DNA from: Nocardioides sp. YIM 152315
Lineage (GTDB): Bacteria; Actinomycetota; Actinomycetes; Propionibacteriales; Nocardioidaceae
Assembly: GCF_029210375.1 (NCBI RefSeq)
Contig: NZ_JARGER010000028.1
Coordinates: forward strand, 93,706 to 157,705
Length of the DNA: 64,000 nucleotides
Direction of reading: 5' to 3'
Part shown: in pieces, positions 1 to 9,914 of the stretch
Position numbering within the stretch: position 1 is the first letter of the stretch
Layout: every line of letters begins with the position of its first letter
Notes under the pieces: model-generated
The model's database searches: none
Told to the model about the DNA's origin: nothing
What the model saw: the letters and a program-made list of their open reading frames with translations, nothing else
Made by a program: the position numbers and the translations under genes

Positions 1-1868
1 ACGCCGAAGGCGCGATCCCGGGCTTCGTGCACACGTCGGTCGGCCAGGAGGCCAGCGCGGTCGGCGCCCTGTGGCACGCCCGGGCCGACGACGCGATCAC
101 CTCGACCCACCGCGGCCACGGCCACGTCCTCGCCAAGGGCCTGTCGCCGCGCGGCATGATCGCCGAGCTGATGGGCAAGGAGGCGGGCGCCTGTCGCGGT
201 CGCGGCGGCTCGATGCACGTCGCCGACCCCGCGCTCGGCATCCTGGGCGCCAACGGCATCGTGGGCGCCGGGCTCCCCATCGCCGTCGGCGCCGCTTACG
301 CTCGAGCCGCGGCGGGTGCCGGGGCCGTGGCGGTTGCCTTCTTCGGCGACGGCGCCGTGGCGACCGGGGCGTTCCACGAGGCCACCAACCTCGCCGCCCT
401 CTGGCGGCTGCCGCTGGTCCTCTTCTGCGAGAACAACCAGTACTCCGAGTTCTCGAGGGCGTCGGACCAGCACCCCGTGCCGATCTCCCAGCGCGCCCGG
501 GGCTACGGCATCGGCTACCGCCACGTTGACGGCAACGACGTCGAGGCGGTCGCCGGCACGATGGCCGAGGTGCTGGCGCACGTCAGGAGCGGTGGTGGCC
601 CCGTGCTCGTCGAGGCGCTCACCCTCCGCGTCCGCGGGCACTACGAGGGTGACCCGCAGCGCTACCGCGACGGACGGGACGAGGCGGCGGTCGACCCCCT
701 CGATCTGGCGCAGCGTCGGCTGCTCGCGCGCGGCGTGCCGGAGGAGTCGGTCGCCGCGGCCGAGCGCCGGGCGACGGAGGTTGTCGACGACGCCGAGGCG
801 TTCGCCCGGGCGGCACCGCTGCCCGACGCCGCCGGTGTGCTCGACGACGTGGTCGCTCCGCGCCACCCCGTCGTCGAGGCGCCGCTGACACCCGACGGTG
901 AGCTGCAGAACCAGTCGCGCACCCTCCGCGCAGCCCTTGGGGACGCCCTCGCCGACGACGGGCGCGTCTTCCTCGCCGGCATCGACGTCGCCGGCGGCAA
1001 CGTCTTCGGCATCACCCGCGGCCTCGCGGAGACTCACCCCGGCCGGGTGCTCGATACCCCGATCGCTGAGACCGCGATCGTGGGCCTCGGGGTCGGCGCC
1101 GCGATGTCGGGTCTGCGGCCTGTCGTGGAGCTGATGTACCTCGACTTCGTCGGCGTCTGCCTTGACCAGCTGATGAACCAGGCAGCCAAGCTGCGTTTCA
1201 TGACGGGCGGCGCGGTGAGTGTGCCGCTCGTCCTGCGCACCCAGTTCGGATCGGGTCGCTCATCGGGCAGTCAGCACTCCCAGAGCCTCGAGGCGCTGCT
1301 CGCCCACCTGCCCGGGCTGACCGTGGTGATGCCGAGCTCGGGCCCGGACGCCTACGGCCTGCTGCGAGCGGCGATCGAGGACGACAACCCCGTGGTGTTC
1401 ATCGAGCACCGGCTTCTCTACGACCAGAAGTCGCCCGTGCCACCGCCGAGCCACCGCGTGCCGATCGGCAAGGCGGCCGTCCTCAGGCCAGGCACCGACG
1501 TCACCGTCGTCGCGTGGTCGCGCATGGTGCATCACGCCCTGGCCGCGGCGGAGACGTTGGCGGCCGAGGGGGTCGAGGCGGAGGTCGTCGACCTCCGGAC
1601 CATCGCGCCGCTCGACCGCGAGACCGTGCTCGCGTCCTTCGCTCGCACCAACCGGATGGTGGTCGCGCACGAGGCGGTCAGCGACTTCGGGGTCGGCGCG
1701 GAGGTGGCCGCGCTCGCCGTCGACCAGGGCTTCTGGTCGCTCGACGCGCCGGTGGTGCGCGTCGGGGCGCGGCCGGGCCCCGCGCCGTACGCGCCGGTGC
1801 TGGAACACGCCTGGGAGGCCGGCCCCGACGAGATCGCGGCCGCTGTCCGCCGGGTGGTCGCGTGCTGA
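1..1868 (+). CDS. Fused E1 alpha/beta subunit of a 2-oxoacid (or acetoin) dehydrogenase, 5'-truncated by the window
   Basis: The frame is open from base 3 to a TGA at 1866-1868 and begins mid-domain (…PGFVHTSVGQEA), so the true start lies outside the window; the GTG at 27 is inside the conserved fold. The first half is a thiamine-diphosphate E1 alpha domain with FFGDGAVATG followed by CENNQYSEF, the GDG-to-N cofactor motif. From about residue 300 the second half is an E1 beta domain (DTPIAETAIVGLGVGAA, then a transketolase C-terminal domain). Such enzymes decarboxylate a 2-oxoacid or acetoin and acylate an E2 lipoyl protein. No E2 or E3 gene is visible nearby, so the substrate is unknown. The stop overlaps the start of the next gene. 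Confidence 0.85.
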   Translation, partial: AEGAIPGFVHTSVGQEASAVGALWHARADDAITSTHRGHGHVLAKGLSPRGMIAELMGKEAGACRGRGGSMHVADPALGILGANGIVGAGLPIAVGAAYARAAAGAGAVAVAFFGDGAVATGAFHEATNLAALWRLPLVLFCENNQYSEFSRASDQHPVPISQRARGYGIGYRHVDGNDVEAVAGTMAEVLAHVRSGGGPVLVEALTLRVRGHYEGDPQRYRDGRDEAAVDPLDLAQRRLLARGVPEESVAAAERRATEVVDDAEAFARAAPLPDAAGVLDDVVAPRHPVVEAPLTPDGELQNQSRTLRAALGDALADDGRVFLAGIDVAGGNVFGITRGLAETHPGRVLDTPIAETAIVGLGVGAAMSGLRPVVELMYLDFVGVCLDQLMNQAAKLRFMTGGAVSVPLVLRTQFGSGRSSGSQHSQSLEALLAHLPGLTVVMPSSGPDAYGLLRAAIEDDNPVVFIEHRLLYDQKSPVPPPSHRVPIGKAAVLRPGTDVTVVAWSRMVHHALAAAETLAAEGVEAEVVDLRTIAPLDRETVLASFARTNRMVVAHEAVSDFGVGAEVAALAVDQGFWSLDAPVVRVGARPGPAPYAPVLEHAWEAGPDEIAAAVRRVVAC

Positions 1869-3460
1869 CTCCGACCCGACCGCACGGGGTCGCCGCGCCG
1901 GGCAGCGACGGCCTGGTCGGCGACCTGCTGTCGCGGGTGGCCAGCGACCGTCACGCGACCCCCGCCGTCGTCGACGGCGACCACATCCTGACCTACGACG
2001 AGCTGTACGCGCGGGCCCGCTCGTTCGCGGCGGGCCTGCGCCAACGAGGGTTCGGTGCCGGCGACGTCGCCCTGCTCCAGCTGCCAAACTGGTGGGAGAC
2101 CGTCGTCGCGGCCTGGGGCACCTGGCTCGCGGGTGGCGTCGTGTTGCCGGTGGTCGCGATCTACCGTCGCCACGAGCTCTCCTTCGTGGTGCGCCAGGTG
2201 CGCCCACGGGTCGCCGTCGCACCCGAGGGGCATCGCGGCCACCGCCACGCGGCGCTGCTGCGCGAGGTGCTCGCCGAGGCGGGCGTCCCGGCCACGGTCG
2301 TCGTTGTCCGCGGGCCGGGCGGCGAGCCGGACGCGTTCGAGGCGCTGGCGGCGAGCGCGCCCGCCCGCGACGACCCCGCGCCCGAGCCGGGGCCGGACGA
2401 CGTCGCCCTCGTGCTCTACACGTCGGGCACGACCGCCGACCCCAAGGGCGTGCTCCACACCCACCGCACGTTGCTCGCCGAGCTGGCGGCGATGCGTGAG
2501 CACTGCGAGCTCGGCCCCGACGACCGGGTCTTCATGCCATCGCCGCTCACCCACGTCACCGGGATCTCGTACGGCGTGCTCCTGCCGGCCGGCCTCGGCG
2601 CCACCTCCGTGCTGATGGACCGGTGGGACCCGGCGGTCGCCGTGGACGTGGTCGAGCGCCACGAGTGCCGCTTCACCGTGAGCGCGACACCCTTCCTGCG
2701 CGGCCTCACGACGGCGTACGCCGAGCGCGGCACCCGCTCGGCGCTCCGCACCTTCGTGTGCGGCGGGGCCGACATCCCGCCCGAGCTCGTCGAGGAGGCG
2801 CAGCGGGTGCTCGGCTGCGCGGTCCTCCGGACCTACGGGTCGAGCGAGCTGCCCACACTGGCGATGGTGCCGCTCGACCGCGGCGCCGCCCTGCCCGACG
2901 TCGAGGGGCACGTCATGTGCGGCGCCGAGATGATCCTGCGGGAGTCGGAGGCCGGCGTGCCCGAGCTCCTGGCCCGGGCGCCCGAGCTCTTCGTGGGCTA
3001 CCTCGACCCCGCGCTCAACGCCGCGGCGTTCACGGACGACGGCTGGTTCCGCACGGGCGACACGGCGACGATCCGTGGCGGCGTGCTGCGTGTCGTCGGG
3101 CGGATCAAGGAGATCATCAACCGGGGTGGTGAGAAGTACAGCGCCGCCGAGGTCGAGTTCGCCCTGCTCGACCATCCCGACGTCGAGGAGGTCGCGATCG
3201 TGGGGTTCCCGGACCCCGAGCTGGGCGAGCGAGCGTGCGCGTTCGTGGTGCCGCGCAACGGCGCAGCACCCGACGTCGCGACGCTTCGCGAACATCTCGT
3301 GGCGCACGGGCTGGCCGTGCAGAAGGCTCCGGAGAGGGTGGTCGTCATCGACGCGTTGCCGCGGACCTCCAGTGGTAAGGTCCAAAAATTCCTGCTTCGC
3401 GGTCGGATCGGTGCGCAGCCTCCGCCGGAACGGCGGTCCGAGTCAGAAGGGGGATTCTGA
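1862..3460 (+). CDS. Acyl-CoA synthetase (ANL superfamily; cyclohexanecarboxylate/medium-chain acyl-CoA ligase-like)
   Basis: This 532-residue protein should adenylate a carboxylic acid and join it to CoA. ANL signatures are present in order: YTSGTTADPKG (about 187-197, AMP-binding P-loop), YGSSE in the middle, GWFRTGD (about 395-401), GRIKEIINRGGEK in the hinge, and TSSGKVQK near the C-terminus with the catalytic lysine. I chose GTG 1862 because the conserved fold begins about 20 residues later and it overlaps the E1 stop by 7 bases (GTGCTGA), implying translational coupling. The pairing suggests the dehydrogenase and ligase act in one catabolic route. Substrate cannot be read from sequence. 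Confidence 0.85.
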   Translation: MLTPTRPHGVAAPGSDGLVGDLLSRVASDRHATPAVVDGDHILTYDELYARARSFAAGLRQRGFGAGDVALLQLPNWWETVVAAWGTWLAGGVVLPVVAIYRRHELSFVVRQVRPRVAVAPEGHRGHRHAALLREVLAEAGVPATVVVVRGPGGEPDAFEALAASAPARDDPAPEPGPDDVALVLYTSGTTADPKGVLHTHRTLLAELAAMREHCELGPDDRVFMPSPLTHVTGISYGVLLPAGLGATSVLMDRWDPAVAVDVVERHECRFTVSATPFLRGLTTAYAERGTRSALRTFVCGGADIPPELVEEAQRVLGCAVLRTYGSSELPTLAMVPLDRGAALPDVEGHVMCGAEMILRESEAGVPELLARAPELFVGYLDPALNAAAFTDDGWFRTGDTATIRGGVLRVVGRIKEIINRGGEKYSAAEVEFALLDHPDVEEVAIVGFPDPELGERACAFVVPRNGAAPDVATLREHLVAHGLAVQKAPERVVVIDALPRTSSGKVQKFLLRGRIGAQPPPERRSESEGGF

Positions 3461-3461
3461 G

Positions 3462-4061
3462 ATGGCCACGTCGGGAGAGCGCCGCGGTGGCGGGCTCGGA
3501 GTGTCCGTCGGCCAGAACGTCCGCGCCGAGCGCGAACGCCTCGGCATCTCCGTGCGCGAGCTCGCGCGCCGTCTGGGCGTCTCGGCCTCGTTCCTCTCGC
3601 AGTTCGAGCTGGGCCAGAGCCAGGCCGCGGTGAGCACGCTCTTCGCGATCGCCACCGAGCTGAACCTGTCCCTCGACGACCTGCTGGGCAACGACGTCGA
3701 TCGCGAGGGATCGCGGAACGGGAGGCTCAGCCGCGAGGACGCCGAGGCGTTCCAGGAGTACCTCTCCTTCCAGAGCGGCGTCCGCTGGAAGCGGCTTGCG
3801 AACACGACCCCGGAGCACCACGTGCAGTTCCTGCTCACCGAGTACGACCCCGGCTCGGACTCCGCACCCGAGGGCGCACCGCAGCACCACCCGGGCGACG
3901 ACTACGGCTACGTCCTCGAGGGCACGCTCACGATCGACATCGACGGGGAGCGGCGGGAGCTCGAGGCCGGGGAGTCGATCCACATGCGGGGTGACGTCCC
4001 GCACCGGCTGCGCAACGAGACCGACTCGCTCGTGCGGGCGATCTGGTTCGTCACGAGCTGA
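3462..4061 (+). CDS. XRE-family transcriptional regulator with C-terminal cupin domain
   Basis: This 199-residue protein has an N-terminal helix-turn-helix (about 14-68, VGQNVRAERERLGISVRELA, then a clear recognition helix FLSQFELGQ) and a C-terminal cupin (about 120-195, with HHPGDDYGYVLEG and a late GDVPHRLRN histidine). The architecture is typical of regulators that sense a small metabolite or amine through the cupin. The ATG lies one base after the ligase stop and is preceded by AGAAGGGGG, so it is probably co-transcribed with the two upstream genes and may regulate them or the following alcohol dehydrogenase. Confidence 0.85.
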   Translation: MATSGERRGGGLGVSVGQNVRAERERLGISVRELARRLGVSASFLSQFELGQSQAAVSTLFAIATELNLSLDDLLGNDVDREGSRNGRLSREDAEAFQEYLSFQSGVRWKRLANTTPEHHVQFLLTEYDPGSDSAPEGAPQHHPGDDYGYVLEGTLTIDIDGERRELEAGESIHMRGDVPHRLRNETDSLVRAIWFVTS

Positions 4062-4140
4062 GGGCCCCGCGACCAACCGATCGCCAACGGGCAAGGTCCA
4101 CGATCGGGGTGACGCCCGTCACACCGACCCGGGAGGACCC

Positions 4141-5256
4141 ATGCACACACGCGGCGCGATCATCAAGGAAGCACCCGGCACCTACGAGGTCGTCGACCTC
4201 GAGGTTGACGACCCGAGGCAGGGCGAGCTCCAGGTCCAGATGGTGGCCTCGGGGCTGTGCCACTCCGACGACCACATCGCGACGGGGGACATCCCGGTCG
4301 GGGTCTATCCGTTCGCTGGCGGCCACGAGGGTGCCGGGATCGTGACCGCGGTCGGTCCGCACACGCCCGGGTGGAAGGAGGGCGACCACGTCGTCTTCTC
4401 GTTCCTGCCGTCGTGCGGCCGGTGCACGTGGTGCTCGCGCGGCATGCAGAACCTCTGCGACCTCGGCGCGACCCTGCTCGTGGGCTCCCGCTGGGAGGAC
4501 CCGGAGGACTTCCGGCTCTCGTACGAGGGCAGGCCGGTCGGCCAGATGTGCGGCATCTCGACCTTCTGCGAGGTCACCACCGTCGCCGTGGACTCCGCGG
4601 TGAAGGTCCCCGACGACGTCCCGCTCGACAAGGCGTGCCTGATCGGGTGCGGTGTCGGCACCGGCTGGGGCTCCGCGGTGAACTCGGCCGAGGTGCGGCC
4701 CGGCGACGTGGTCGTCGTGATGGGCATCGGCGGCATCGGCATCAACGCGGTCCAGGGTGCCGCGCACGCCGGGGCGTCGATGGTGATCGCGGTCGACCCG
4801 GTCGAGCTCAAGCGGGAGCGGTCCCTGGAGTTCGGCGCGACGCACGCGGTGGCGACGATGGAGGAGGCGACCGAGCTGGCCCACTCGGTGACCAACGGCC
4901 AGGGCGCGGACTCGGCGATCGTAACCGTCGGCGTCACCACCGGTGAGCACCTCGCCCAGGCGATGGCGGCGATCCGCAAGGCCGGCACGGTCGTGGTGAC
5001 CGGGCTGGGCAACATCGCCGAGATCGGCGCACCCATCTCCCTCGCGGACGTCACGCTCTTCCAGAAGCGCATCCAGGGCTCGCTCTTCGGCGCCTCCAAC
5101 CCGAAGACGGACATCCTCAAGCTGCTGCGGCTCTACGGCGAGGGCAGCCTCAAGCTCGACGAGCTGGTGACGCGCACCTACAAGCTCGACGAGGTGGCCC
5201 TCGGCTACGAGGACATGCATGCCGGCCGCAACCTGCGCGGGGTGATCCAGTACTGA
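4141..5256 (+). CDS. Zinc-dependent alcohol dehydrogenase, NDMA-dependent (mycothiol-era actinobacterial) type
   Basis: This 371-residue medium-chain dehydrogenase oxidises an alcohol or aldehyde adduct. Visible ligands are catalytic-zinc C40 and H62-E63 (GLCHSDDH, GGHEGAG), structural-zinc C92, C95, C98 and C106, and a Rossmann loop GIGGIGINAVQ. The long insert after the structural zinc and the whole layout match the actinobacterial NDMA-dependent dehydrogenases, whose cofactor is tightly bound NAD; that assignment rests on recognition. ATG 4141 follows GGGAGGA. It sits 79 bases after the cupin regulator and may be in the same unit. Confidence 0.85.
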   Translation: MHTRGAIIKEAPGTYEVVDLEVDDPRQGELQVQMVASGLCHSDDHIATGDIPVGVYPFAGGHEGAGIVTAVGPHTPGWKEGDHVVFSFLPSCGRCTWCSRGMQNLCDLGATLLVGSRWEDPEDFRLSYEGRPVGQMCGISTFCEVTTVAVDSAVKVPDDVPLDKACLIGCGVGTGWGSAVNSAEVRPGDVVVVMGIGGIGINAVQGAAHAGASMVIAVDPVELKRERSLEFGATHAVATMEEATELAHSVTNGQGADSAIVTVGVTTGEHLAQAMAAIRKAGTVVVTGLGNIAEIGAPISLADVTLFQKRIQGSLFGASNPKTDILKLLRLYGEGSLKLDELVTRTYKLDEVALGYEDMHAGRNLRGVIQY

Positions 5257-5298
5257 CGGGGGCGAGAGCTTCGTCGTCCAGGCCGGGTCGTCGATGGG

Positions 5299-5371
5299 CG
5301 CCTCCGGCAGGATTCGAACCTGCGGCACCTGGTACCGGAAACCAGTGCTCTATCCCCTGAGCTACGGAGGC
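5299..5371 (-). tRNA. tRNA-Arg(CCG)
   Basis: On the minus strand the 73-nt sequence folds as a standard cloverleaf. The acceptor stem pairs GCCTCCG with CGGAGGC, the anticodon stem pairs CTGGT with ACCAG around loop TTCCGGT, giving anticodon CCG (reads CGG, arginine), and the T arm contains GGTTCGAATCC. The discriminator is G and CCA is not encoded (CCC follows). It lies 139 bases from argS and is transcribed away from it. Confidence 0.95.
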
Positions 5372-5498
5372 ATCGCCCCGCCGCGACGGGACTGCGCAGA
5401 ACCCTACAGCCGACCCGCGGGGAGGGTGCAATCGGTCGGGTGATCGGCCCGGCCGTCCCACCCCGGAAACCGATGCGGGAGCGGGCCGGGCGCGCCGA

Positions 5499-5504
5499 TA
5501 CCCT
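5499..5504 (+). promoter_or_regulatory. -10 hexamer of argS (leaderless type)
   Basis: TACCCT ends 6 bases before the GTG of argS. Transcription starting about 7 bases downstream would begin at the start codon, and there is no purine-rich ribosome binding site, which supports GTG 5511 as the start. Confidence 0.55.
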
Positions 5505-5510
5505 TGCCCG

Positions 5511-7187
5511 GTGACTCCCGAGCAGCTCTCCACCGCGATCGTCGACGTCCTGACGACCCTGTCCGCCGAGGGTGCGATCACCCTGCCGGACGGGGTCCCG
5601 ACGAACGTGACGGTGGAGCGCCCGCGACAGAAGGGTCACGGAGACTACGCGACCAACGTGGCCCTCCAGCTCGCCAAGTCGGCCGGGAGCAACCCGCGCG
5701 ACTTCGCGGCCCTGGTCCAGCGGCGCCTGGAGCAGGTGGAGGGCGTCGCCGCGGTCGAGATCGCCGGACCGGGCTTCCTCAACATCTCGGTCTCCGCCGG
5801 CGCCCAGGGCGTCGTCGCGGCCCGGATCGTCGAGGCCGGCGCGGCGTACGGCGCCAACGACTCGTTCGCGGGCGAGAAGGTCAACCTGGAGTTCGTCTCG
5901 GCCAACCCGACGGGCCCGATCCACATCGGCGGCGTCCGGTGGGCCGCGGTCGGCGACGCGCTCGGCCGGGTCTTCGAGATGTCCGGTGCGAAGGTCACCC
6001 GCGAGTACTACTTCAACGACCACGGCGCCCAGATCGACCGGTTCAGCAGCTCCCTGCTGGCCAGCGCCAAGGGCGAGCCCGCGCCCGAGGACGGCTACGG
6101 CGGCACCTACATCCACGACATCGCGGCCGCCGTGGTGGCCAAGGAGCCTCAGGTCCTGACCCTCACCGACGAGGAGGCCCAGGAGGTCTTCCGCGCCGAG
6201 GGCGTCGAGATGATGTTCGAGGAGATCAAGAAGAGCCTCCACGACTTCGGCGTGGACTTCGACGTCTACTTCCACGAGAACAACCTCCACCGCAGCGGAG
6301 CGGTCGACCGCGCCATCGCCCGGCTCACCGAGCTCGGCAACACCTACGAGCAGGACGGGGCGCTCTGGCTGCGCACCGAGAAGTACGGCGACGACAAGGA
6401 CCGGGTCGTCGTGCGGTCCAACGGGCAGCCGGCGTACCTCTCCGGCGACCTCGCCTACTACCTCGACAAGCGCGAACGCGGCTTCGACCGCTGCCTGATC
6501 ATGCTGGGCGCCGACCACCACGGCTACGTCGGCCGGATGATGGCGATGTGCGCCGCGTTCGGCGACGAGCCCGGCAGGAACCTCGAGATCCTGATCGGCC
6601 AGCTGGTCAACCTGCTCCGCGACGGCGCCCCGCTGCGGATGTCCAAGCGCGCCGGCACGGTCGTCACGATCGACGACCTCGTCGAGGCGATCGGCGTCGA
6701 CGCCGCCCGCTACGCGCTCTCGCGCTACTCCACCGACGTCAACATCGACCTCGACCTGGAGCTGTGGGCCAGGGCGACCAACGACAACCCGGTCTACTAC
6801 GTGCAGTACGCGCACGCGCGCACCTGCCGGATGGTGGAGAACGCCGCCGACCTGGGCATGTCGCTGGCCGACGCCGTGGCGTCCTTCGACCCCGCGCTCC
6901 TCTCCCACGAGCGCGAGGGCGACCTGCTGCGAGCTCTCGCGGAGCTCCCGCGCGTCGTGTCCGCGGCCGCCGAGCTGCGCGCACCGCACCGGGTCGCGCG
7001 GTACCTCGAGGACCTCGCCGCGGTGTTCAACAAGTGGTACGACACCCGTGAGTGCCGCATGCTCCCGCAGGGTGACGAGCCGGTCGCGCCGATCAACCGG
7101 GCGCGGCTCGTGCTGACCGTCGCCGCCCAGACGGTGCTCGCCAACGGACTCGGCCTGCTCGGCGTGTCGGCCCCGGAGCGGATGTAG
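5511..7187 (+). CDS. argS: Arginyl-tRNA synthetase
   Basis: This 558-residue class I synthetase charges tRNA-Arg. The N-terminal additional domain (about 1-100) is followed by the ATP site [11 protein letters not shown] (HIGH equivalent at 138-141), a degenerate KMSKS region LRMSKRAGT (about 374-382), and a C-terminal anticodon-binding domain containing [20 protein letters not shown] degenerate KMSKS is normal for ArgRS. It lies next to a divergent tRNA-Arg(CCG), one of its own substrates. lysA follows after 4 bases. Confidence 0.97.
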   Translation: MTPEQLSTAIVDVLTTLSAEGAITLPDGVPTNVTVERPRQKGHGDYATNVALQLAKSAGSNPRDFAALVQRRLEQVEGVAAVEIAGPGFLNISVSAGAQGVVAARIVEAGAAYGANDSFAGEKVNLEFVSANPTGPIHIGGVRWAAVGDALGRVFEMSGAKVTREYYFNDHGAQIDRFSSSLLASAKGEPAPEDGYGGTYIHDIAAAVVAKEPQVLTLTDEEAQEVFRAEGVEMMFEEIKKSLHDFGVDFDVYFHENNLHRSGAVDRAIARLTELGNTYEQDGALWLRTEKYGDDKDRVVVRSNGQPAYLSGDLAYYLDKRERGFDRCLIMLGADHHGYVGRMMAMCAAFGDEPGRNLEILIGQLVNLLRDGAPLRMSKRAGTVVTIDDLVEAIGVDAARYALSRYSTDVNIDLDLELWARATNDNPVYYVQYAHARTCRMVENAADLGMSLADAVASFDPALLSHEREGDLLRALAELPRVVSAAAELRAPHRVARYLEDLAAVFNKWYDTRECRMLPQGDEPVAPINRARLVLTVAAQTVLANGLGLLGVSAPERM

Positions 7188-7191
7188 CCGC

Positions 7192-8589
7192 ATGTCCCAC
7201 GAAGCAGGCTGGGCGCACGCGCCGGGCGCCCTGAGGGGGCCCGCCTGGCTGCGCGAGCCGACCGATCCCGACGCCCTCGTCGCGCACCTGTGGTCGCAGA
7301 CCGCCCACAAGGTCGACGGCGAGCTGCGCGTCGGCGGGCTGGCGGTCCCCGACCTCGTCGCCAACGTCAACACCCCGGCGTACGTGCTCGACGAGCAGGA
7401 CTTCCGGTCCCGCGCCCGTGCCTTCCGCGACGCGTTCGCGGCGTACGACGTCTTCTATGCCGGCAAGGCCTTCCTGTGCACCGCGGTCGCGCGGTGGGTG
7501 CAGGAGGAGGGGCTCTGCCTCGACGTGTGCTCCGATGGTGAGCTGACCGTGGCGCTGCGGGCCGGCTTCGACCCGGCGCGGATCGGGTATCACGGCAACA
7601 ACAAGTCGCTGACCGAGCTGCGCCGCGCGGTGGCCGCGGGCGTCGGCCGGATCATCGTCGACTCGTTCGACGAGATCGAGCGGCTCGAGACGATCACGGC
7701 CGAGCCCGGCATGTCCGCCCGGGTGATGGTGCGCGTCACCGCCGGGGTTGAGGCACACACCCACGAGTACATCGCGACCGCCCACGAGGACCAGAAGTTC
7801 GGGTTCTCGATCACCAGCGGCGACGCCTTCGAGGCCGTACGCCGGCTGCAGGACGCGCCGGGCATCGAGCTGCTCGGGCTCCACTCCCACATTGGCAGCC
7901 AGATCTTCGACTCCTCCGGGTTCGAGGTCGCGGCCCGCCGGGTGCTCGCCCTGCAGGCCCGGGTGAGCGACGAGCTCGGCGTCACGCTGCCGGAGATGGA
8001 CCTGGGCGGCGGGTTCGGCATCGCCTACACGACCCAGGACGACCCGTCCGACCCGGCCCAGCTCGCGACCGAGATGAGCAAGATCGTCGAGCACGAGTGC
8101 CGCGCGCTCGGGATCCCGGAGCCCCGGCTCTCGATCGAGCCCGGCCGCGCGATCGTGGGTCCGGCGATGTGCACCGTCTACACCGTCGGCACGGTCAAGC
8201 GGGTGCAGCTCGACGGCGGCGCCGTGCGCACCTACGTCAGCGTCGACGGCGGCATGAGCGACAACATCCGCACCGCGCTCTACGACGCCGACTACTCCTG
8301 CACGATCGCCTCCCGCCCCTCCGACGCCCCGCCGGTGCTGGCCCGCGTCGTCGGCAAGCACTGCGAGGCCGGCGACATCGTGGTCAAGGACGAGTTCCTC
8401 CCCGGCGACGTGCGTCCGGGCGACCTGCTGGCCGTGCCGGCCACCGGCGCCTACTGCCGGTCCATGGCCTCCAACTACAACCACGTCCTGCGCCCGCCGG
8501 TGGTCGCGGTGCGGGACGGGGTCGCGCGCGTCGTCGTGCGCCGCGAGACTGAGGACGACCTGCTGGCGACGGACATGGGTGATACGTGA
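7192..8589 (+). CDS. lysA: Diaminopimelate decarboxylase
   Basis: This 465-residue fold-III PLP enzyme converts meso-diaminopimelate to L-lysine, the last lysine step. The PLP lysine is in FYAGKAF (K92). HSHIGSQ, the glycine loop MDLGGGFG and the phosphate-binding EPGRAIVG are all present, and the C-terminal half holds the active-site CEAGD and the tyrosine of ATGAYC. It is 4 bases after argS and overlaps hom at TGATG, so argS-lysA-hom-thrC look like one transcript. Confidence 0.96.
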   Translation: MSHEAGWAHAPGALRGPAWLREPTDPDALVAHLWSQTAHKVDGELRVGGLAVPDLVANVNTPAYVLDEQDFRSRARAFRDAFAAYDVFYAGKAFLCTAVARWVQEEGLCLDVCSDGELTVALRAGFDPARIGYHGNNKSLTELRRAVAAGVGRIIVDSFDEIERLETITAEPGMSARVMVRVTAGVEAHTHEYIATAHEDQKFGFSITSGDAFEAVRRLQDAPGIELLGLHSHIGSQIFDSSGFEVAARRVLALQARVSDELGVTLPEMDLGGGFGIAYTTQDDPSDPAQLATEMSKIVEHECRALGIPEPRLSIEPGRAIVGPAMCTVYTVGTVKRVQLDGGAVRTYVSVDGGMSDNIRTALYDADYSCTIASRPSDAPPVLARVVGKHCEAGDIVVKDEFLPGDVRPGDLLAVPATGAYCRSMASNYNHVLRPPVVAVRDGVARVVVRRETEDDLLATDMGDT

Positions 8590-9914
8590 TGGAGAGCGAC
8601 AAGCCTGCTCTGCCCGATCGACTGCGGGTGGCGGTGCTCGGCTGCGGCTCGGTGGGCTCGCAGGTGGTGCGGCTGCTCGACGAGCAGGCACGTGACCTGG
8701 CGGCCCGCGTCGGGGCGCCGGTCGAGCTGGCCGGCGTCGCCGTACGCCGCCTCGACGCCCCGCGCGACGTCGAGGTCCCCGACGGGCTCCTCACGACGGA
8801 CGCCACCGGGCTGGTCACGCGTGACGACGTCGACCTCGTGGTCGAGGTGATCGGCGGCATCGAGCCCGCGCGGTCGCTGATCCTCGCCGCGCTCGAGAGC
8901 GGCAAGTCGGTCGTCACCGCCAACAAGGCGCTGCTCGCCGAGGACGGCCCGACGCTCTTCGAGGCCGCCGAGAAGGTCGGCCGGGACCTCTACTACGAGG
9001 CCGCGGTCGCCGGCGCCATCCCGATCCTGCGCCCGCTGCGCGAGTCGCTCGCCGGCGACAAGGTCACCCGGGTGCTGGGCATCGTCAACGGCACCACCAA
9101 CTTCATCCTCGACCGGATGGACACCTCCGGCGCCGGCTTCGCCGAGGCGCTCGAGGAGGCCCAGGAGCTCGGGTACGCCGAGGCCGACCCGACCGCGGAC
9201 GTCGAGGGATTCGACGCCGCCGCCAAGGCCGCGATCCTCGCCTCGCTCGCCTTCCACTCGCGGGTGACCGCCAACGACGTCTACCGCGAGGGCATCTCGG
9301 AGGTCACGGCAGCCGACGTCGCCTCCGCCCGCGACATGAGCAGCGTCGTGAAGCTGCTCGCCATCTGCGAGCTGCGACCCACCGACGACGGCCAGAGTGC
9401 GGTCGCCGTGCGGGTCCACCCGGCGATGATCCCCCGGTCGCACCCGCTCGCCTCGGTCCGGGAGGCCTACAACGCGGTGTTCGTCGAGTCCGAGGCCGCC
9501 GGCCAGCTGATGTTCTACGGACCGGGCGCCGGCGGAGCCCCCACCGCCTCGGCCGTGCTCGGCGACCTCGTCACGGTCGCCCGCAACCGGCTCGCGGAGA
9601 CCCGGGGCGCCGGCGAGTCGGCGTACGCCGACCGGGCCGTGCTGCCGATGGGGGAGACGGTCACCCGCTACCACGTCGCGATCGACGTCGACGACCGGGC
9701 CGGCGTGCTGGCCGCCGTCGCCATGGCCTTCTCCGAGCACGGCGTGTCGATCCAGACCGTGCGGCAGGAGGGCCGCGGGGAGGACGCGCAGCTCGTCGTC
9801 GTCTCGCACGAGTCGTCCGACGCCCAGCTCGCGGCGACGGTCGCGACGCTGAGCGGCATGGACGCGGTCCGCGAGGTCACCTCGGTGATGCGGGTGGAGG
9901 GAATCGCGGAATGA
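8589..9914 (+). CDS. hom: Homoserine dehydrogenase with C-terminal ACT domain
   Basis: This 441-residue enzyme reduces aspartate semialdehyde to homoserine with NAD(P)H, the branch to threonine and methionine. The Rossmann motif is [12 protein letters not shown] (glycines 18, 20, 23), the substrate region is [11 protein letters not shown] with the lysine in [11 protein letters not shown], and an ACT domain (about 360-441) begins at [15 protein letters not shown], implying feedback by threonine. ATG 8589 shares the A of the lysA TGA; an in-frame GTG three bases earlier is possible. It overlaps thrC at ATGA. Confidence 0.96.
   Translation: MESDKPALPDRLRVAVLGCGSVGSQVVRLLDEQARDLAARVGAPVELAGVAVRRLDAPRDVEVPDGLLTTDATGLVTRDDVDLVVEVIGGIEPARSLILAALESGKSVVTANKALLAEDGPTLFEAAEKVGRDLYYEAAVAGAIPILRPLRESLAGDKVTRVLGIVNGTTNFILDRMDTSGAGFAEALEEAQELGYAEADPTADVEGFDAAAKAAILASLAFHSRVTANDVYREGISEVTAADVASARDMSSVVKLLAICELRPTDDGQSAVAVRVHPAMIPRSHPLASVREAYNAVFVESEAAGQLMFYGPGAGGAPTASAVLGDLVTVARNRLAETRGAGESAYADRAVLPMGETVTRYHVAIDVDDRAGVLAAVAMAFSEHGVSIQTVRQEGRGEDAQLVVVSHESSDAQLAATVATLSGMDAVREVTSVMRVEGIAE

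Noticed and set aside
27..1868. GTG 27 as the true start of the E1 gene
   Set aside because: The frame is open to the window edge and the residues before GTG 27 (AEGAIPGF) belong to the conserved E1 alpha fold.
1532..3385. 617-codon minus-strand frame opposite the acyl-CoA ligase
   Set aside because: Antisense shadow: low-complexity composition, and the ligase on the plus strand has complete motifs.
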